This document shows positions 12,323 to 20,813 of a stretch of DNA of 64,000 bases, in pieces. The notes below the pieces were generated by a model. The model was not told where the DNA came from. It saw nothing but the letters and a program-made list of their open reading frames with translations, and did no database searches. Position 1 is the stretch's first letter. Every line of letters begins with the position of its first letter. Source of the DNA: Pseudomonas grimontii (lineage in GTDB: Bacteria; Pseudomonadota; Gammaproteobacteria; Pseudomonadales; Pseudomonadaceae); the NCBI RefSeq assembly GCF_007858185.1, contig NZ_VFES01000001.1, positions 682,001 through 746,000 on the forward strand, given 5' to 3'. Both the position numbers and the translations under genes were made by a program.

Positions 12323-12889
12323 ATGAGCATCAAATCGGACAAGTGGATTCGCCGCATGGCGCAAGAGCACGGCATGATCGAACCGTTCGTCGAGCGCCAG
12401 ATTCGTGGCGAAGGCGATGACCGCGTGATCTCGTACGGCGTTTCCAGCTACGGGTACGATGTGCGGTGTGCCGATGAGTTCAAGGTGTTCACCAACATCA
12501 ACTCGGCGATCGTCGATCCGAAGAACTTCGACGAAAAGAGCTTCGTCGACGTGAAAAGCGACGTGTGCATTATCCCGCCAAACTCCTTTGCCCTGGCACG
12601 CACCGTGGAATTCTTCCGTATTCCCCGCGACGTGCTGACCATCTGCCTGGGTAAAAGCACCTACGCGCGTTGCGGCATTATCGTTAACGTGACGCCGCTT
12701 GAGCCTGAGTGGGAAGGCCACGTGACCCTGGAGTTCTCCAACACCACCACCCTGCCTGCGAAGATCTACGCCAACGAAGGCGTGGCGCAGATGCTGTTCC
12801 TGCAGTCAGACGAGGCCTGTGAAGTGTCCTACAAAGACCGTGCCGGCAAGTACCAGGGCCAGCGCGGCGTCACCTTGCCACGCGCTTGA
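12323..12889 (+). CDS. dcd: dCTP deaminase
   Basis: Encodes 188 residues, the normal length. Dcd deaminates dCTP to dUTP, feeding thymidylate synthesis. The nucleotide-binding segment GKSTYARCG (about 110-118, with the conserved Ser and Arg) and the catalytic glutamate in VTLEFSN (about residue 137) are present, together with the trimer-type core SSYGYDVRC. The ATG at 12323 gives the typical start [13 protein letters not shown]. It is followed by a hairpin and a small conserved-looking gene. Confidence 0.97.
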   Translation: MSIKSDKWIRRMAQEHGMIEPFVERQIRGEGDDRVISYGVSSYGYDVRCADEFKVFTNINSAIVDPKNFDEKSFVDVKSDVCIIPPNSFALARTVEFFRIPRDVLTICLGKSTYARCGIIVNVTPLEPEWEGHVTLEFSNTTTLPAKIYANEGVAQMLFLQSDEACEVSYKDRAGKYQGQRGVTLPRA

Positions 12890-12951
12890 TCGAAAGGTCC
12901 TACGCGTAAAGGGAATTAGTCCGCAGAAAGTGACTCTATTGGGTGTAATGC

Positions 12952-12976
12952 CTCGGTGCGTGCAAAACGCGCCGAG
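12952..12976 (+). promoter_or_regulatory. Hairpin upstream of the small gene at 12997
   Basis: CTCGGTGCGT and ACGCGCCGAG form a 10-bp stem (one G-T pair) with loop GCAAA. There is no T-run after it; a GAGGAG ribosome-binding site follows at about 12983. It may be a transcription-end stem for dcd or a leader element of the next gene. Confidence 0.4.
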
Positions 12977-12996
12977 CCACGCTTGAGGAGTGCCTT

Positions 12997-13197
12997 ATGA
13001 AGATCGACCCGCGAATCAGCGCAGAACTTGCCCGGCTTGAACCCAACCAGATTGGCGTTCTGGCCTGGTCCCTGATGGCCGACCCCGCGTATGCGGGCGG
13101 CATCCCCGGCCAACCCGATGAAGATTGGCCGCAGCAGCCCACCGAGCCCGGAGAGCCAACCCTTCCGGATGAGCCGCCTCCCGCGCCGGTCGCCTGA
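12997..13197 (+). CDS. Small acidic proline-rich protein of unknown function
   Basis: Encodes 66 residues with a good ribosome-binding site (GAGGAG) about 9 bases before the ATG. The first half (MKIDPRISAELARLEPNQIG...) looks folded; the second half is rich in Pro, Glu and Asp. It has no signal peptide or membrane segment. I do not recognise a family with certainty. Its intact frame, GC-third-position bias and ribosome site support a real gene. It is convergent with pdeM, whose stop lies 16 bases beyond. Confidence 0.7.
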   Translation: MKIDPRISAELARLEPNQIGVLAWSLMADPAYAGGIPGQPDEDWPQQPTEPGEPTLPDEPPPAPVA

Positions 13198-13212
13198 TGC
13201 CCGCAGGGCCGG

Positions 13213-13863
13213 TCAGCGAACCTGCCACACCTGGTGATCGCCGATTACAAAGATTCGGCGGTCATTTTCCTGATCGACTGCATACCCCCCGGTAAACGCC
13301 CCAAACGCCGGCAGCAAGCTGACGCGCGTACCGATCTGAAAGCACGGCAGCCGCAGGCTTTGCCGGCCCTTGCCGCGCAAGCGATATACCGGGTGCACAT
13401 GCCCCGCCAGCACATGGTGGCTGGCATGGGCATGCGGTTCGTGTTGCAGGGCGAAAGGGCCCATCAGCAGTGGCTCCGGCACCACTTCGATGCTCAAGTC
13501 AGCTGGCGGGTCGCCCGCGCGTTTATCGTGATTACCGCGAATCAAGGTCATCGACAGGTCGCAATGACGTGCTCGCCAGGCCCTCAAGGCGCTGAGGGTG
13601 CCGCTGGCGTGGGAGCCGGGCCCGTGGAGGAAGTCGCCGAGAAAGATCACCTGGGCACACGGCACGGCCGCCAACAACCGATCCAGGCGCAGAAGGTTCT
13701 CGGTGGTGGTGCCTTGCGGTACCGGCTGGCCCAGGCTGCGATAGGCCGATGCCTTGCCAAAGTGTGCATCGGCGATCAGCAGGCACTGGCGCGCGGGCCA
13801 GTAGAGTGCCTTATCCGCCAGCAGCCACAGTTCTTCGCCCTCCAGCGTGACTGGGCAAACCAT
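13213..13863 (-). CDS. pdeM: Ligase-associated DNA damage response endonuclease PdeM
   Basis: Encodes 216 residues of the calcineurin-like metallophosphoesterase fold. Metal ligands are visible in order: DAHFGKA (Asp32, His34), GDFLHG (Asp77), GNHD (Asn111-His112) and the late GHVHP (His155, His157). In P. putida the homologue (MPE) is a manganese-dependent single-strand DNA endonuclease encoded with an Lhr-type helicase, a ligase and an exonuclease. The start overlaps the helicase stop (TGATG), so the two are coupled. The ligase and exonuclease of the set lie 7 kb away on the same strand. Confidence 0.93.
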   Translation of the reverse strand: MVCPVTLEGEELWLLADKALYWPARQCLLIADAHFGKASAYRSLGQPVPQGTTTENLLRLDRLLAAVPCAQVIFLGDFLHGPGSHASGTLSALRAWRARHCDLSMTLIRGNHDKRAGDPPADLSIEVVPEPLLMGPFALQHEPHAHASHHVLAGHVHPVYRLRGKGRQSLRLPCFQIGTRVSLLPAFGAFTGGYAVDQENDRRIFVIGDHQVWQVR

Positions 13864-16343
13864 CAGCGTCTCCCGTTATCAGCGACTTTTTCCAAGTCCT
13901 TGACCATCCGCGCAATGCGGTCGGAGAGTTTTTCCGAACTCATGCTTTCGCGCATTCGCTCTACCAGCAGCGGAAAGGCCAGGGGCGTAGGACGTTCGAT
14001 CACATGCAGGTCCAGTGTCAGCGTCGAGAGGCGAAGCAAGGTCTCTTCCAGCCGACGAATATCCAACTCATCGCGCAGGACTTCTTCACCCGCCTGGGCC
14101 AGCAACAGGTTCTGCGGGTCATATTGCTTGAACACCTCAAAGAACAACCCGCTGGACGCCTGCACCTGGCGCGTGCTTTTCGGCGCGCCGGGGTAACCGG
14201 CAAACACCAGCCCGGCGATACGCGCAATCTCGCGAAAGCGGCGCAGGGCGAGTTCTCCGGCGTTCAGGCTGGCTGCGACGTCTGCCAGCAACTGCTTCGG
14301 GCTCAGTAATGCCTCATTCAGTAAGCGCGGCCAATCCACCTCGGTGGCGCTGAGCAACTCCAAGCCGTAATCGTTGACGGCAATCGAGAATGTCACAGGC
14401 TGCTGCTGGCTGACCCGCCACGCCAGCAGGCTCGCCAGCCCCAGGTGCACCTGGCGGCCGGCAAACGGGTAGAGGAACAGGTGCCAACCCTCCCGCGATT
14501 TCAAGGCTTCGGCCAACAAGTGCGCGCGTGTCGGCAGGCCGGACCAGCGCAACTGCGTCTGCAGCAGCGGTTGCACCGCCTGCATTTCCGGGCCCTCGTA
14601 GAGCCCGTGCGCCGCGGCATCGAAGCGCTCCACCACGGCTTGGCCCAGCTCATTGGAAAGGGGCATGCGCCCGCCATTCCAGCGCGGTACGGCGGCTTTT
14701 TTGGTGCTGCTGCGGCGCACATAGGCGGTCATGTTTTCCACCCGCACCAATTCCAACAGGCGCCCGGCAAACAAGAAACCATCCCCCGGCTTGAGCCGCG
14801 CAATAAAGCCTTCTTCAACACTGCCCAGGTTCTTGCCGCCGCCGCCCTTGCTCCAGAATTTCAGCTGGATGCTGGCGTCACTGACAATGGTACCCACGCT
14901 CATGCGATGGCGTCGCGCAAGCCGGGCATCGGGAACACGCCAGATGCCATGCTCGTCCGGCTCCACGCGGCGGTAATCCGGGTAAGCGCTCAGCGACAGG
15001 CCGCCATGCCGTACAAACCCCAGGGCCCAGGCCCAATCGGCCTCGGTGAGGTCGCGATAGGCCCAGGCGCCACGGACCTCAGCCAGCAATGCCTGCGGCG
15101 TAAAGCCACCGCCGAGGGCCATGCTCACCAAATGTTGTACGAGCACATCCAGCGGCTTGTGGGGCGATTCGCGGGCTTCGATACGCCGCTCTGCGATCGC
15201 GTCCTGGGCCGCAGCGGCTTCCACCAGTTCCAGGCTGTGGGTCGGCACCAGGGTCACACGCGACGGCCGTCCGGGTGCATGGCCGGAGCGCCCGGCGCGT
15301 TGCATCAGACGCGCCACGCCTTTGGCCGAGCCGATTTGCAGCACGCGCTCCACCGGCAAAAAATCCACCCCCAGGTCCAGGCTGGAGGTGCACACCACCG
15401 CCTTGAGTTGACCGTCTTTCAACGCCCGCTCCACCCAGTCACGGGTCTCGCGGGACAGCGAGCCATGGTGCAGGGCAATCACCCCGGCCCAATCGGGCCG
15501 TGCCTCCAGCAATGCCTGGTACCAGATTTCCGACTGCGCCCGCGTATTGGTAAACACCAGGCAACTGCTGCTGGCGTCGACCTCAGCCACCACCTGCGGC
15601 AGCATCTTCAAGCCGATATGCCCGGCCCACGGAAACCGCTCGGCGATGGGCGGCAGCAAGGTGTCGACGTGCAACTGCTTGGTCGTTTGCCCCTGTACAT
15701 TAATCCCGTCCCCTTGTGGGACCAGCACTTCCAAGGCGTGGGACTGGTTACCGAGGGTGGCCGAAATGCCCCACACCATCAGTTCGGGATGCCAGCGCCG
15801 CAGCCGCGCCAACGCCAGTTGCAACTGCACGCCGCGCTTGTTGCCGATCAGCTCATGCCATTCATCTACCACCACCATGCGCAGGTGCGCCAGGCTCGTT
15901 TCGCTGTCGGCGCGGGCGAGCATCAGGGTCAGGCTTTCCGGGGTGGTGACCAGTGCGGTGGGCTGGCGCCGGGTTTGCCGGGCACGCTCGCTGCTGCTGG
16001 TATCGCCGGTGTGCAGACCGACGCTCCAGGGAATCTGCAAGGCCTCAAGCGGCGCTTCGAGGGCGCGTGTGGTGTCGGCGGCCAACGCACGCATGGGCGT
16101 GATCCACAGCACAGTCAGCGGCTCAGCCGGCGGTTTGCGTTTACCGATGGCAGGCGGGCGGGTGAATGCGAAACGATTGAGGGCGGCAAACCACAGGGCG
16201 TAGGTTTTGCCGGCGCCGGTGCTGGCGTGCAGCAAGCCCGACCGGCCGTCCTTGACCGCTGTCCATACGTCTTTCTGGAAGGCGAACGGCTTCCAGCCTT
16301 TGGCGGCAAACCACTGTTTGGCGAAGTCGAGGGGTTTTGCCAT
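13863..16343 (-). CDS. Ligase-associated DEXH-box DNA helicase (Lhr-Core type)
   Basis: Encodes 826 residues. Walker A is STGAGKT (about 41-47), the DExH box is DEWH (about 160-163), motif III is SAT (about 194-196) and the RecA2 motif VI region reads [15 protein letters not shown]. This is the Lhr-Core architecture: two RecA domains, winged helix and a core C-terminal domain. Members are 3'-to-5' DNA translocases and helicases thought to work with MPE, an ATP-dependent ligase and an exonuclease in repair. The ATG at 16343 gives [17 protein letters not shown]; an 18-residue extension upstream has no family support. The stop overlaps pdeM. Confidence 0.93.
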   Translation of the reverse strand: MAKPLDFAKQWFAAKGWKPFAFQKDVWTAVKDGRSGLLHASTGAGKTYALWFAALNRFAFTRPPAIGKRKPPAEPLTVLWITPMRALAADTTRALEAPLEALQIPWSVGLHTGDTSSSERARQTRRQPTALVTTPESLTLMLARADSETSLAHLRMVVVDEWHELIGNKRGVQLQLALARLRRWHPELMVWGISATLGNQSHALEVLVPQGDGINVQGQTTKQLHVDTLLPPIAERFPWAGHIGLKMLPQVVAEVDASSSCLVFTNTRAQSEIWYQALLEARPDWAGVIALHHGSLSRETRDWVERALKDGQLKAVVCTSSLDLGVDFLPVERVLQIGSAKGVARLMQRAGRSGHAPGRPSRVTLVPTHSLELVEAAAAQDAIAERRIEARESPHKPLDVLVQHLVSMALGGGFTPQALLAEVRGAWAYRDLTEADWAWALGFVRHGGLSLSAYPDYRRVEPDEHGIWRVPDARLARRHRMSVGTIVSDASIQLKFWSKGGGGKNLGSVEEGFIARLKPGDGFLFAGRLLELVRVENMTAYVRRSSTKKAAVPRWNGGRMPLSNELGQAVVERFDAAAHGLYEGPEMQAVQPLLQTQLRWSGLPTRAHLLAEALKSREGWHLFLYPFAGRQVHLGLASLLAWRVSQQQPVTFSIAVNDYGLELLSATEVDWPRLLNEALLSPKQLLADVAASLNAGELALRRFREIARIAGLVFAGYPGAPKSTRQVQASSGLFFEVFKQYDPQNLLLAQAGEEVLRDELDIRRLEETLLRLSTLTLDLHVIERPTPLAFPLLVERMRESMSSEKLSDRIARMVKDLEKVADNGRR

Positions 16344-16401
16344 GCGGCAGCGAACGCTCTGGAGGGGTCTATCCCACAGACCCTCCAGGCGTCGCAAAGG
16401 T

Positions 16402-17166
16402 TTACTTCAAATTGCCGCTCAGGAACTGTTGCAGCCGCTCGCTCTTCGGATTACCCAGCACATCCTCTGGCGCGCCTTGCTCTTCCACCAGGCCCTTGTG
16501 CAGGAACAGCACCTGGCTGGACACCTTGCGCGCAAAGCTCATTTCGTGGGTCACCATGATCATGGTGCGGCCTTCCTCGGCCAGGCCCTGGATTACCTTC
16601 AACACTTCACCCACCAGTTCCGGGTCGAGGGCCGAGGTGGGTTCGTCGAACAGCATCACTTCCGGTTCCATGGCCAGGGCGCGGGCGATGGCCACCCGTT
16701 GCTGCTGGCCACCGGACAGGAACGCCGGGTATTGGTCGGCTACACGTGCGGGCAGACCTACCTTGTCCAGGTAGCGACGGGCGCGGTCTTCTGCGTCCTT
16801 TTTACTGCAACCCAGCACCCGGCGCGGGGCCATGGTGATGTTTTCCAGCACGCTCATATGGCTCCACAGGTTGAAATGCTGGAACACCATCGCCAGCCGC
16901 GTGCGCAGGCGCTGCAGTTCGGCATCGTCGGCCACGCGCATGCCGTGGCGGTCGCTGACCATGCGGATCGTTTGGCCGTCGAGGGTCATGGCGCCGTCGT
17001 TGGGGGTTTCCAGGAAGTTGATGCAGCGCAAAAAGGTGCTCTTGCCCGAGCCGCTGGCGCCGATCAGGCTGATCACATCACCGGTCTTGGCCTTGAGCGA
17101 GACACCTTTGAGCACCTCATTGTCGCCATAGCTTTTATGCAGGCCTTCAACGGTCAATTTGTACAT
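16402..17166 (-). CDS. Amino-acid ABC transporter ATPase (HisP/AotP-like)
   Basis: Encodes 254 residues. Walker A is GASGSGKST, the signature LSGGQQQR, Walker B VMLFDEP and the switch His lies in VTHEMSF, all typical of the polar amino-acid (PAAT) family. The ATG at 17166 gives [15 protein letters not shown], the usual start. It is the last gene of a five-gene operon in the order binding protein, permease, permease, deacylase-like, ATPase, which matches aotJQMOP for arginine/ornithine uptake in P. aeruginosa. There, argR follows aotP; here the repair helicase follows instead. Confidence 0.94.
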   Translation of the reverse strand: MYKLTVEGLHKSYGDNEVLKGVSLKAKTGDVISLIGASGSGKSTFLRCINFLETPNDGAMTLDGQTIRMVSDRHGMRVADDAELQRLRTRLAMVFQHFNLWSHMSVLENITMAPRRVLGCSKKDAEDRARRYLDKVGLPARVADQYPAFLSGGQQQRVAIARALAMEPEVMLFDEPTSALDPELVGEVLKVIQGLAEEGRTMIMVTHEMSFARKVSSQVLFLHKGLVEEQGAPEDVLGNPKSERLQQFLSGNLK

Positions 17167-17179
17167 GGGGCGTGCATCC

Positions 17180-18298
17180 TCAAGGCGAAAGTAGATAGCC
17201 GCTGCGGTAGGCCTCGGTGCCGGCGACATGGCCGACGACCATCCCGGCAGTGGCCATGCGGCGCAGCGAACGGGCGTAAAGCAGGCCTGCGTTTTGGCAG
17301 TGCACAGGCGTTACGCGGTCGGTAATGGGGTTGATGATTTCGGCGATCAGTTGCCCGGCTTCCAGGTATTCACCGGGCAGGGCGTTGAACACCAGCAAGC
17401 CGCCCACCGGTGTCGCCACGGGTTCGACGCCCGCCAGCGGCGTAGCGGGGTAGGGCAGTGCCGGCAGCGGCGCTACGTCACCGGCAATGGCGCCGAAGTG
17501 GATCAGATAGTCGATGATCGCCTGGCAATCGAGGCTGGCCAGGCCGTGGTTGACGTCGCCCTGGCCGCGCAGTTCGACGGTTACCGAAAAACTGCCCATG
17601 GGAATCGGGAAGCGCGCGCCGAAGCGTTGTTGCAACTGCCACCACACCAGGGTGAAGCACTCATCGAACGACTGCCCGCCGGAGTCGGTGGCGAGCAAGT
17701 TGGCCTCCGAGCCGATATAGCGCGCCAGCGGTTCCACCTGCGGCCAGGCTTCGGGCGTGGTGTAGAGGTGCGCCACGGCTTCGAAGTCGCAGTGCAGGTC
17801 CAGCACCATGTCGGCATCGCAGGCCAGGCGTTGCAGCACCAGCCGCTGGGAGTGCAATTGGGTCGTGGCGGCTTGCCCGGCGAGGGCTGTGCTCAACGCG
17901 GCACGGATCAGTTCGACATTGTGCCGGGGATCATCCCCGAGTAACGCTTCGACCTGGTCGCCCACCTCGTCGCTGAGGTCGACAAACAGGCGATTGAAGT
18001 TCTGCCCGCTTTCCAGCTCGTAGCGGCCCAGGGGGATGTCCATCAACACCTGTTCCAGGCCTGTCGGGTTGGCGATGGGCACCAGCACGATCTCGCTCAG
18101 CAACCGCCCGGCGGCCGCCAATTCGGCGAGGCGCACCTTTAAGTGCCAGGCCACCAGCATGCCCGGCAGCTCATCGGCGTGCAGCGATGACTGGATGTAA
18201 ATCTTGCCCTCGGCGTGTTCGGGGCCGAAGTGGAAACTGTGAATCTGCCGCGCCGTGCCTGGCACCGGCGCGATCAGATCGTGTACCTGATGACGCAT
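17180..18298 (-). CDS. Succinylglutamate desuccinylase/aspartoacylase-family protein (AotO-like)
   Basis: Encodes 372 residues. Zinc-carboxypeptidase-like motifs are present: HADELPG (His and Glu ligands, about residues 39-45) and LDLHCDFEA, which supplies the third ligand His. The family removes acyl groups from N-acyl amino acids; the substrate here is unknown. Its place between the second permease and the ATPase gene matches aotO of P. aeruginosa. A clear AAGGAG ribosome-binding site precedes the ATG. An additional biotinyl-like C-terminal segment (GGLLVFNALPGEYLEAGQL) is typical of this subgroup. Confidence 0.88.
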   Translation of the reverse strand: MRHQVHDLIAPVPGTARQIHSFHFGPEHAEGKIYIQSSLHADELPGMLVAWHLKVRLAELAAAGRLLSEIVLVPIANPTGLEQVLMDIPLGRYELESGQNFNRLFVDLSDEVGDQVEALLGDDPRHNVELIRAALSTALAGQAATTQLHSQRLVLQRLACDADMVLDLHCDFEAVAHLYTTPEAWPQVEPLARYIGSEANLLATDSGGQSFDECFTLVWWQLQQRFGARFPIPMGSFSVTVELRGQGDVNHGLASLDCQAIIDYLIHFGAIAGDVAPLPALPYPATPLAGVEPVATPVGGLLVFNALPGEYLEAGQLIAEIINPITDRVTPVHCQNAGLLYARSLRRMATAGMVVGHVAGTEAYRSGYLLSP

Positions 18299-18307
18299 GA
18301 AGGCTCC

Positions 18308-19018
18308 TTAATGGCTTGGTCCGAGAAACGCCAGCCATCGACGCTCCGCCAGACGAAACAGACCGACCAGGGCAAAGGTCACGGTCAGGTAGATCAGCGC
18401 GGCGATACCGAATGATTGGAACGTCATGAACGTCGCCGAGTTGGCGTCCCGCGCCACCTTGAGGATGTCTGGAATCGTCGCGGTAAACGCTACCGTGGTC
18501 GAGTGCAGCATCAAGATCACTTCGTTGCTGTAGTAGGGCAACGAGCGGCGCAACGCCGACGGCATGATCACGTAGGCGTACAACTTCCAGCCGCTTAAGC
18601 CATAGGCCTTGGCCGCCTCGACTTCGCCGTGGGCCATGCTGCGGATGGACCCGGCGAAAATCTCCGTGGTGTAGGCGCAGGTGTTGAGGGCGAAAGCCAG
18701 GATCGTGCAGTTCATCGCATCGCGAAAGAACGCATCGAGCACCGGTTGTTCACGTACGGCGGCGATGCTGTAGATGCCGGTGTAGCAGATCAGCAACTGG
18801 ATATAGAGCGGTGTGCCACGAAACAGGTAGGTGTAGAACTGCACCGGCCAGCGCACCAGCGGGTTGCGCGATACCCGGGCGATGGACAGTGGGATCGACA
18901 CCACAAAGCCGATGACCAGGGCGGCGCTGAGCAGCCACATGGTCATGGCCAGGCCGGTGATGTGCTGGCCGTCGCTATAAAGGAAGGGGCGCCAGTATTC
19001 CTGCAAGAGTTCGATCAT
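18308..19018 (-). CDS. Amino-acid ABC transporter permease (HisM/AotM-like)
   Basis: Encodes 236 residues with about five hydrophobic segments. The BPD_transp_1 coupling loop is clear: GEVEAAKAYGLSGWKLYAYVIMP (EAA motif, about residues 133-150). It forms the membrane channel with the upstream permease. The start overlaps the preceding permease stop by four bases, indicating coupled translation. The gene order points to basic amino acids such as arginine, ornithine or histidine as substrates, but specificity cannot be read from the permease. Confidence 0.93.
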   Translation of the reverse strand: MIELLQEYWRPFLYSDGQHITGLAMTMWLLSAALVIGFVVSIPLSIARVSRNPLVRWPVQFYTYLFRGTPLYIQLLICYTGIYSIAAVREQPVLDAFFRDAMNCTILAFALNTCAYTTEIFAGSIRSMAHGEVEAAKAYGLSGWKLYAYVIMPSALRRSLPYYSNEVILMLHSTTVAFTATIPDILKVARDANSATFMTFQSFGIAALIYLTVTFALVGLFRLAERRWLAFLGPSH

Positions 19019-19743
19019 CGCACCGCCTCCCGTGAGCCTGCGGAGTAGCGACGTTCAAGACGCCGCAGGACAAAGTTTGACGCGCTGGTGATCAACAGGT
19101 AGATCAGCGCGGCGAGCACCAGGAAATAGAACAGTTGGTAGGTGCTTTTGCCGGCATCCTGGGCGGCCTTGACCAGGTCCGCCAGGCCGATGATCGACAC
19201 CAGGGCCGTGGCCTTGAGCATCACCATCCAGTTGTTGCCGATACCCGGCAGGGCAAAGCGCATCATCTGCGGGAAGGTGACGTAGCGAAAGCGTTGCCCG
19301 CGTTTGAGGCCATAGGCCGTGGCGGCTTCCAGCTGGCCACGGGGGACGGCGAGGATCGCGCCGCGAAACGTCTCGGTGAAATAAGCACCGTAGATAAAGC
19401 CCAGGGTGATCACCCCGGCGCTGAATGGGTCGATCTCGATGTATTCCCATTCCATGAAGTCGGTCAGGCCGGTGAGCCAGGTTTGCAGGCTGTAGAAAAT
19501 CAGCAGCATCAGCACCAGGTCGGGTACACCGCGAATCAGTGTGGTGTAGAGCTGGGCGGGGATGCGCAGGAAGGGCAGGCTGGAGAGCTTGGCGCTGGCG
19601 CCGAGCAGGCCCAGCAATACGCTGACGGCCAGGGACAGCACCGACAACTTGATGGTCATCCAGGTGCCTTGCAGCAACAACGGGCCGAAACCCTTCAAGC
19701 TGAGTGCGCTCAGCCCGAGGGTTTGCAACAGTTCTTCGAACAT
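19015..19743 (-). CDS. Amino-acid ABC transporter permease (HisQ/AotQ-like)
   Basis: Encodes 242 residues with several transmembrane segments and the EAA coupling loop (GQLEAATAYGLKRGQRF). It pairs with the overlapping downstream permease. A terminator hairpin (19764-19792) separates it from the binding-protein gene, so it is probably expressed at a lower level than the periplasmic protein, as is common in such operons. Confidence 0.93.
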   Translation of the reverse strand: MFEELLQTLGLSALSLKGFGPLLLQGTWMTIKLSVLSLAVSVLLGLLGASAKLSSLPFLRIPAQLYTTLIRGVPDLVLMLLIFYSLQTWLTGLTDFMEWEYIEIDPFSAGVITLGFIYGAYFTETFRGAILAVPRGQLEAATAYGLKRGQRFRYVTFPQMMRFALPGIGNNWMVMLKATALVSIIGLADLVKAAQDAGKSTYQLFYFLVLAALIYLLITSASNFVLRRLERRYSAGSREAVR

Positions 19744-19763
19744 AAATCGGGACCTATGGCGAT

Positions 19764-19792
19764 AAAAAAGCGCCCCTCCACAGGAGGGGCGC
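19764..19792 (-). terminator. Internal terminator between binding-protein and permease genes
   Basis: GCGCCCCTCC (19770-19779) and GGAGGGGCGC (19783-19792) form a perfect 10-bp stem with loop ACA. Read on the minus strand it is followed by T6. It sits 8 bases past the binding-protein stop and would lower read-through into the permease genes. Confidence 0.9.
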
Positions 19793-19800
19793 CCCAGGCA

Positions 19801-20580
19801 TTATTTGCCGCTGTACAGGTTCAGATCGCCAAAGTGTTTCTTCTGGATGGTGGCGTAGGTGCCATCATCGTGTAACGCTTTGATACCTTTATCCAAAAGG
19901 GCCTTCAGTTCAGTGTTACCTTTTTTGATACCGATGGCGGTTTTCGATGGCAGCAGTGGGTCATCAATGGCGGCGCTGACTTCATAGCCGGCGCCGGCCG
20001 GGGACTTCAAAAAGCCCAGTTCGGCTTGCAGCATGTCCTGCACGGAGGCGTCGAGACGGCCGGAAGTCAGGTCGGCATAAACCTGGTCCTGGTTGGCGTA
20101 GGCCTTGGTGGTCACCCCGGCTTTATCCAGTACGGCCTTGGCGTAGGCTTCCTGGATGGTGCCTTGCTCGTAGCCCACGGATTTGCCCTTGAGGGATTCT
20201 GGCGTCGAGTAACCCGCGCCTTTCTTGAACACCAGCGAGGTCGGGCCGGAGAACAGTTCGCTGGAGAAGTCGATGGCCTTTTCACGCACCGGGGTCACGG
20301 TCATGGACGAAATCACACCGTCGAACTTGTTGGCTTTGAGGCCTGGAATCATGCCGTCAAAGTCACTTTCAACCCACTTGCACTTCACTTTCAGTTCGGC
20401 GCAGATCGCATTGCCCAGGTCGATATCGAAGCCCACCAGGCTGCCATCGGCCGCCTTGGATTCGAACGGCGCGTAGGACGGATCGACACCAAAACGCAGT
20501 TCCTTGTATTCCTTGGCCAGCGCGGTACCAGCGGCCATGCACAGAGCCAGTGCAGAAAGGGTCAGCAATGCTTTTTTCAT
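19801..20580 (-). CDS. Periplasmic lysine/arginine/ornithine-type binding protein (AotJ/HisJ-like)
   Basis: Encodes 259 residues. A signal peptide (MKKALLTLSALALCMAAGTALA) precedes a family-3 solute-binding domain. The ligand-binding segments RFGVDPSYAPFESK, GFDIDLGNAIC and SMTVTPVREKAIDFS are typical of arginine/ornithine/histidine-binding proteins. The ATG at 20580 is used; the in-frame extension upstream adds residues ahead of the signal peptide. It is the first gene of the operon, with a candidate sigma-54 promoter about 80 bases upstream. Confidence 0.94.
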   Translation of the reverse strand: MKKALLTLSALALCMAAGTALAKEYKELRFGVDPSYAPFESKAADGSLVGFDIDLGNAICAELKVKCKWVESDFDGMIPGLKANKFDGVISSMTVTPVREKAIDFSSELFSGPTSLVFKKGAGYSTPESLKGKSVGYEQGTIQEAYAKAVLDKAGVTTKAYANQDQVYADLTSGRLDASVQDMLQAELGFLKSPAGAGYEVSAAIDDPLLPSKTAIGIKKGNTELKALLDKGIKALHDDGTYATIQKKHFGDLNLYSGK

Positions 20581-20661
20581 TATGTAATCCCTGGAAACCA
20601 AGATAAGCGCTTGTGGCGCGTTTTAGGACTGTTACTGAACGGTGTCAGACGGATCACGAGT

Positions 20662-20677
20662 AGCAATTTCTGCACCA
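20662..20677 (-). promoter_or_regulatory. Candidate sigma-54 promoter of the amino-acid transporter operon
   Basis: Read on the minus strand the sequence is TGGTGCAGAAATTGCT. It has the -24 GG and -12 GC separated by exactly 10 bases and matches TGGcaC-N5-TTGCW at TGG, C and TTGCT. It lies about 82 bases upstream of the binding-protein ATG. Sigma-54 control is usual for nitrogen-regulated amino-acid transporters. Confidence 0.55.
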
Positions 20678-20679
20678 TA

Positions 20680-20776
20680 GTTCCGAATGAGCGTTTTAAA
20701 AGGTGGGACAAGGGAGTCATGAGTGTAGGAGATGCCCGAAAGTGGGCGCTGAAAATTGATCGCACCATTTCGGAAC
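20680..20776. repeat. Inverted and direct repeats upstream of the transporter promoter
   Basis: GTTCCGAATG (20680-20689) and CATTTCGGAAC (20766-20776) are near-inverted copies. The heptamer GCACCAT occurs at 20672-20678 and again exactly 90 bases on at 20762-20768. These may be activator sites, but no regulator can be named from the sequence. Confidence 0.4.
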
Positions 20777-20813
20777 ATTTGGAGGTCCAATTGTGGGAGG
20801 GCGGTGTTCTGTG

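Noticed and set aside
12160..12375. 71-codon minus-strand frame overlapping the dcd start
   Set aside because: No ribosome-binding site or known family; overlaps a well-supported gene and promoter region.
14445..16559. Long plus-strand open frame of 704 codons
   Set aside because: Antisense to the helicase and ABC ATPase genes, whose motifs are intact; the frame has no domain.
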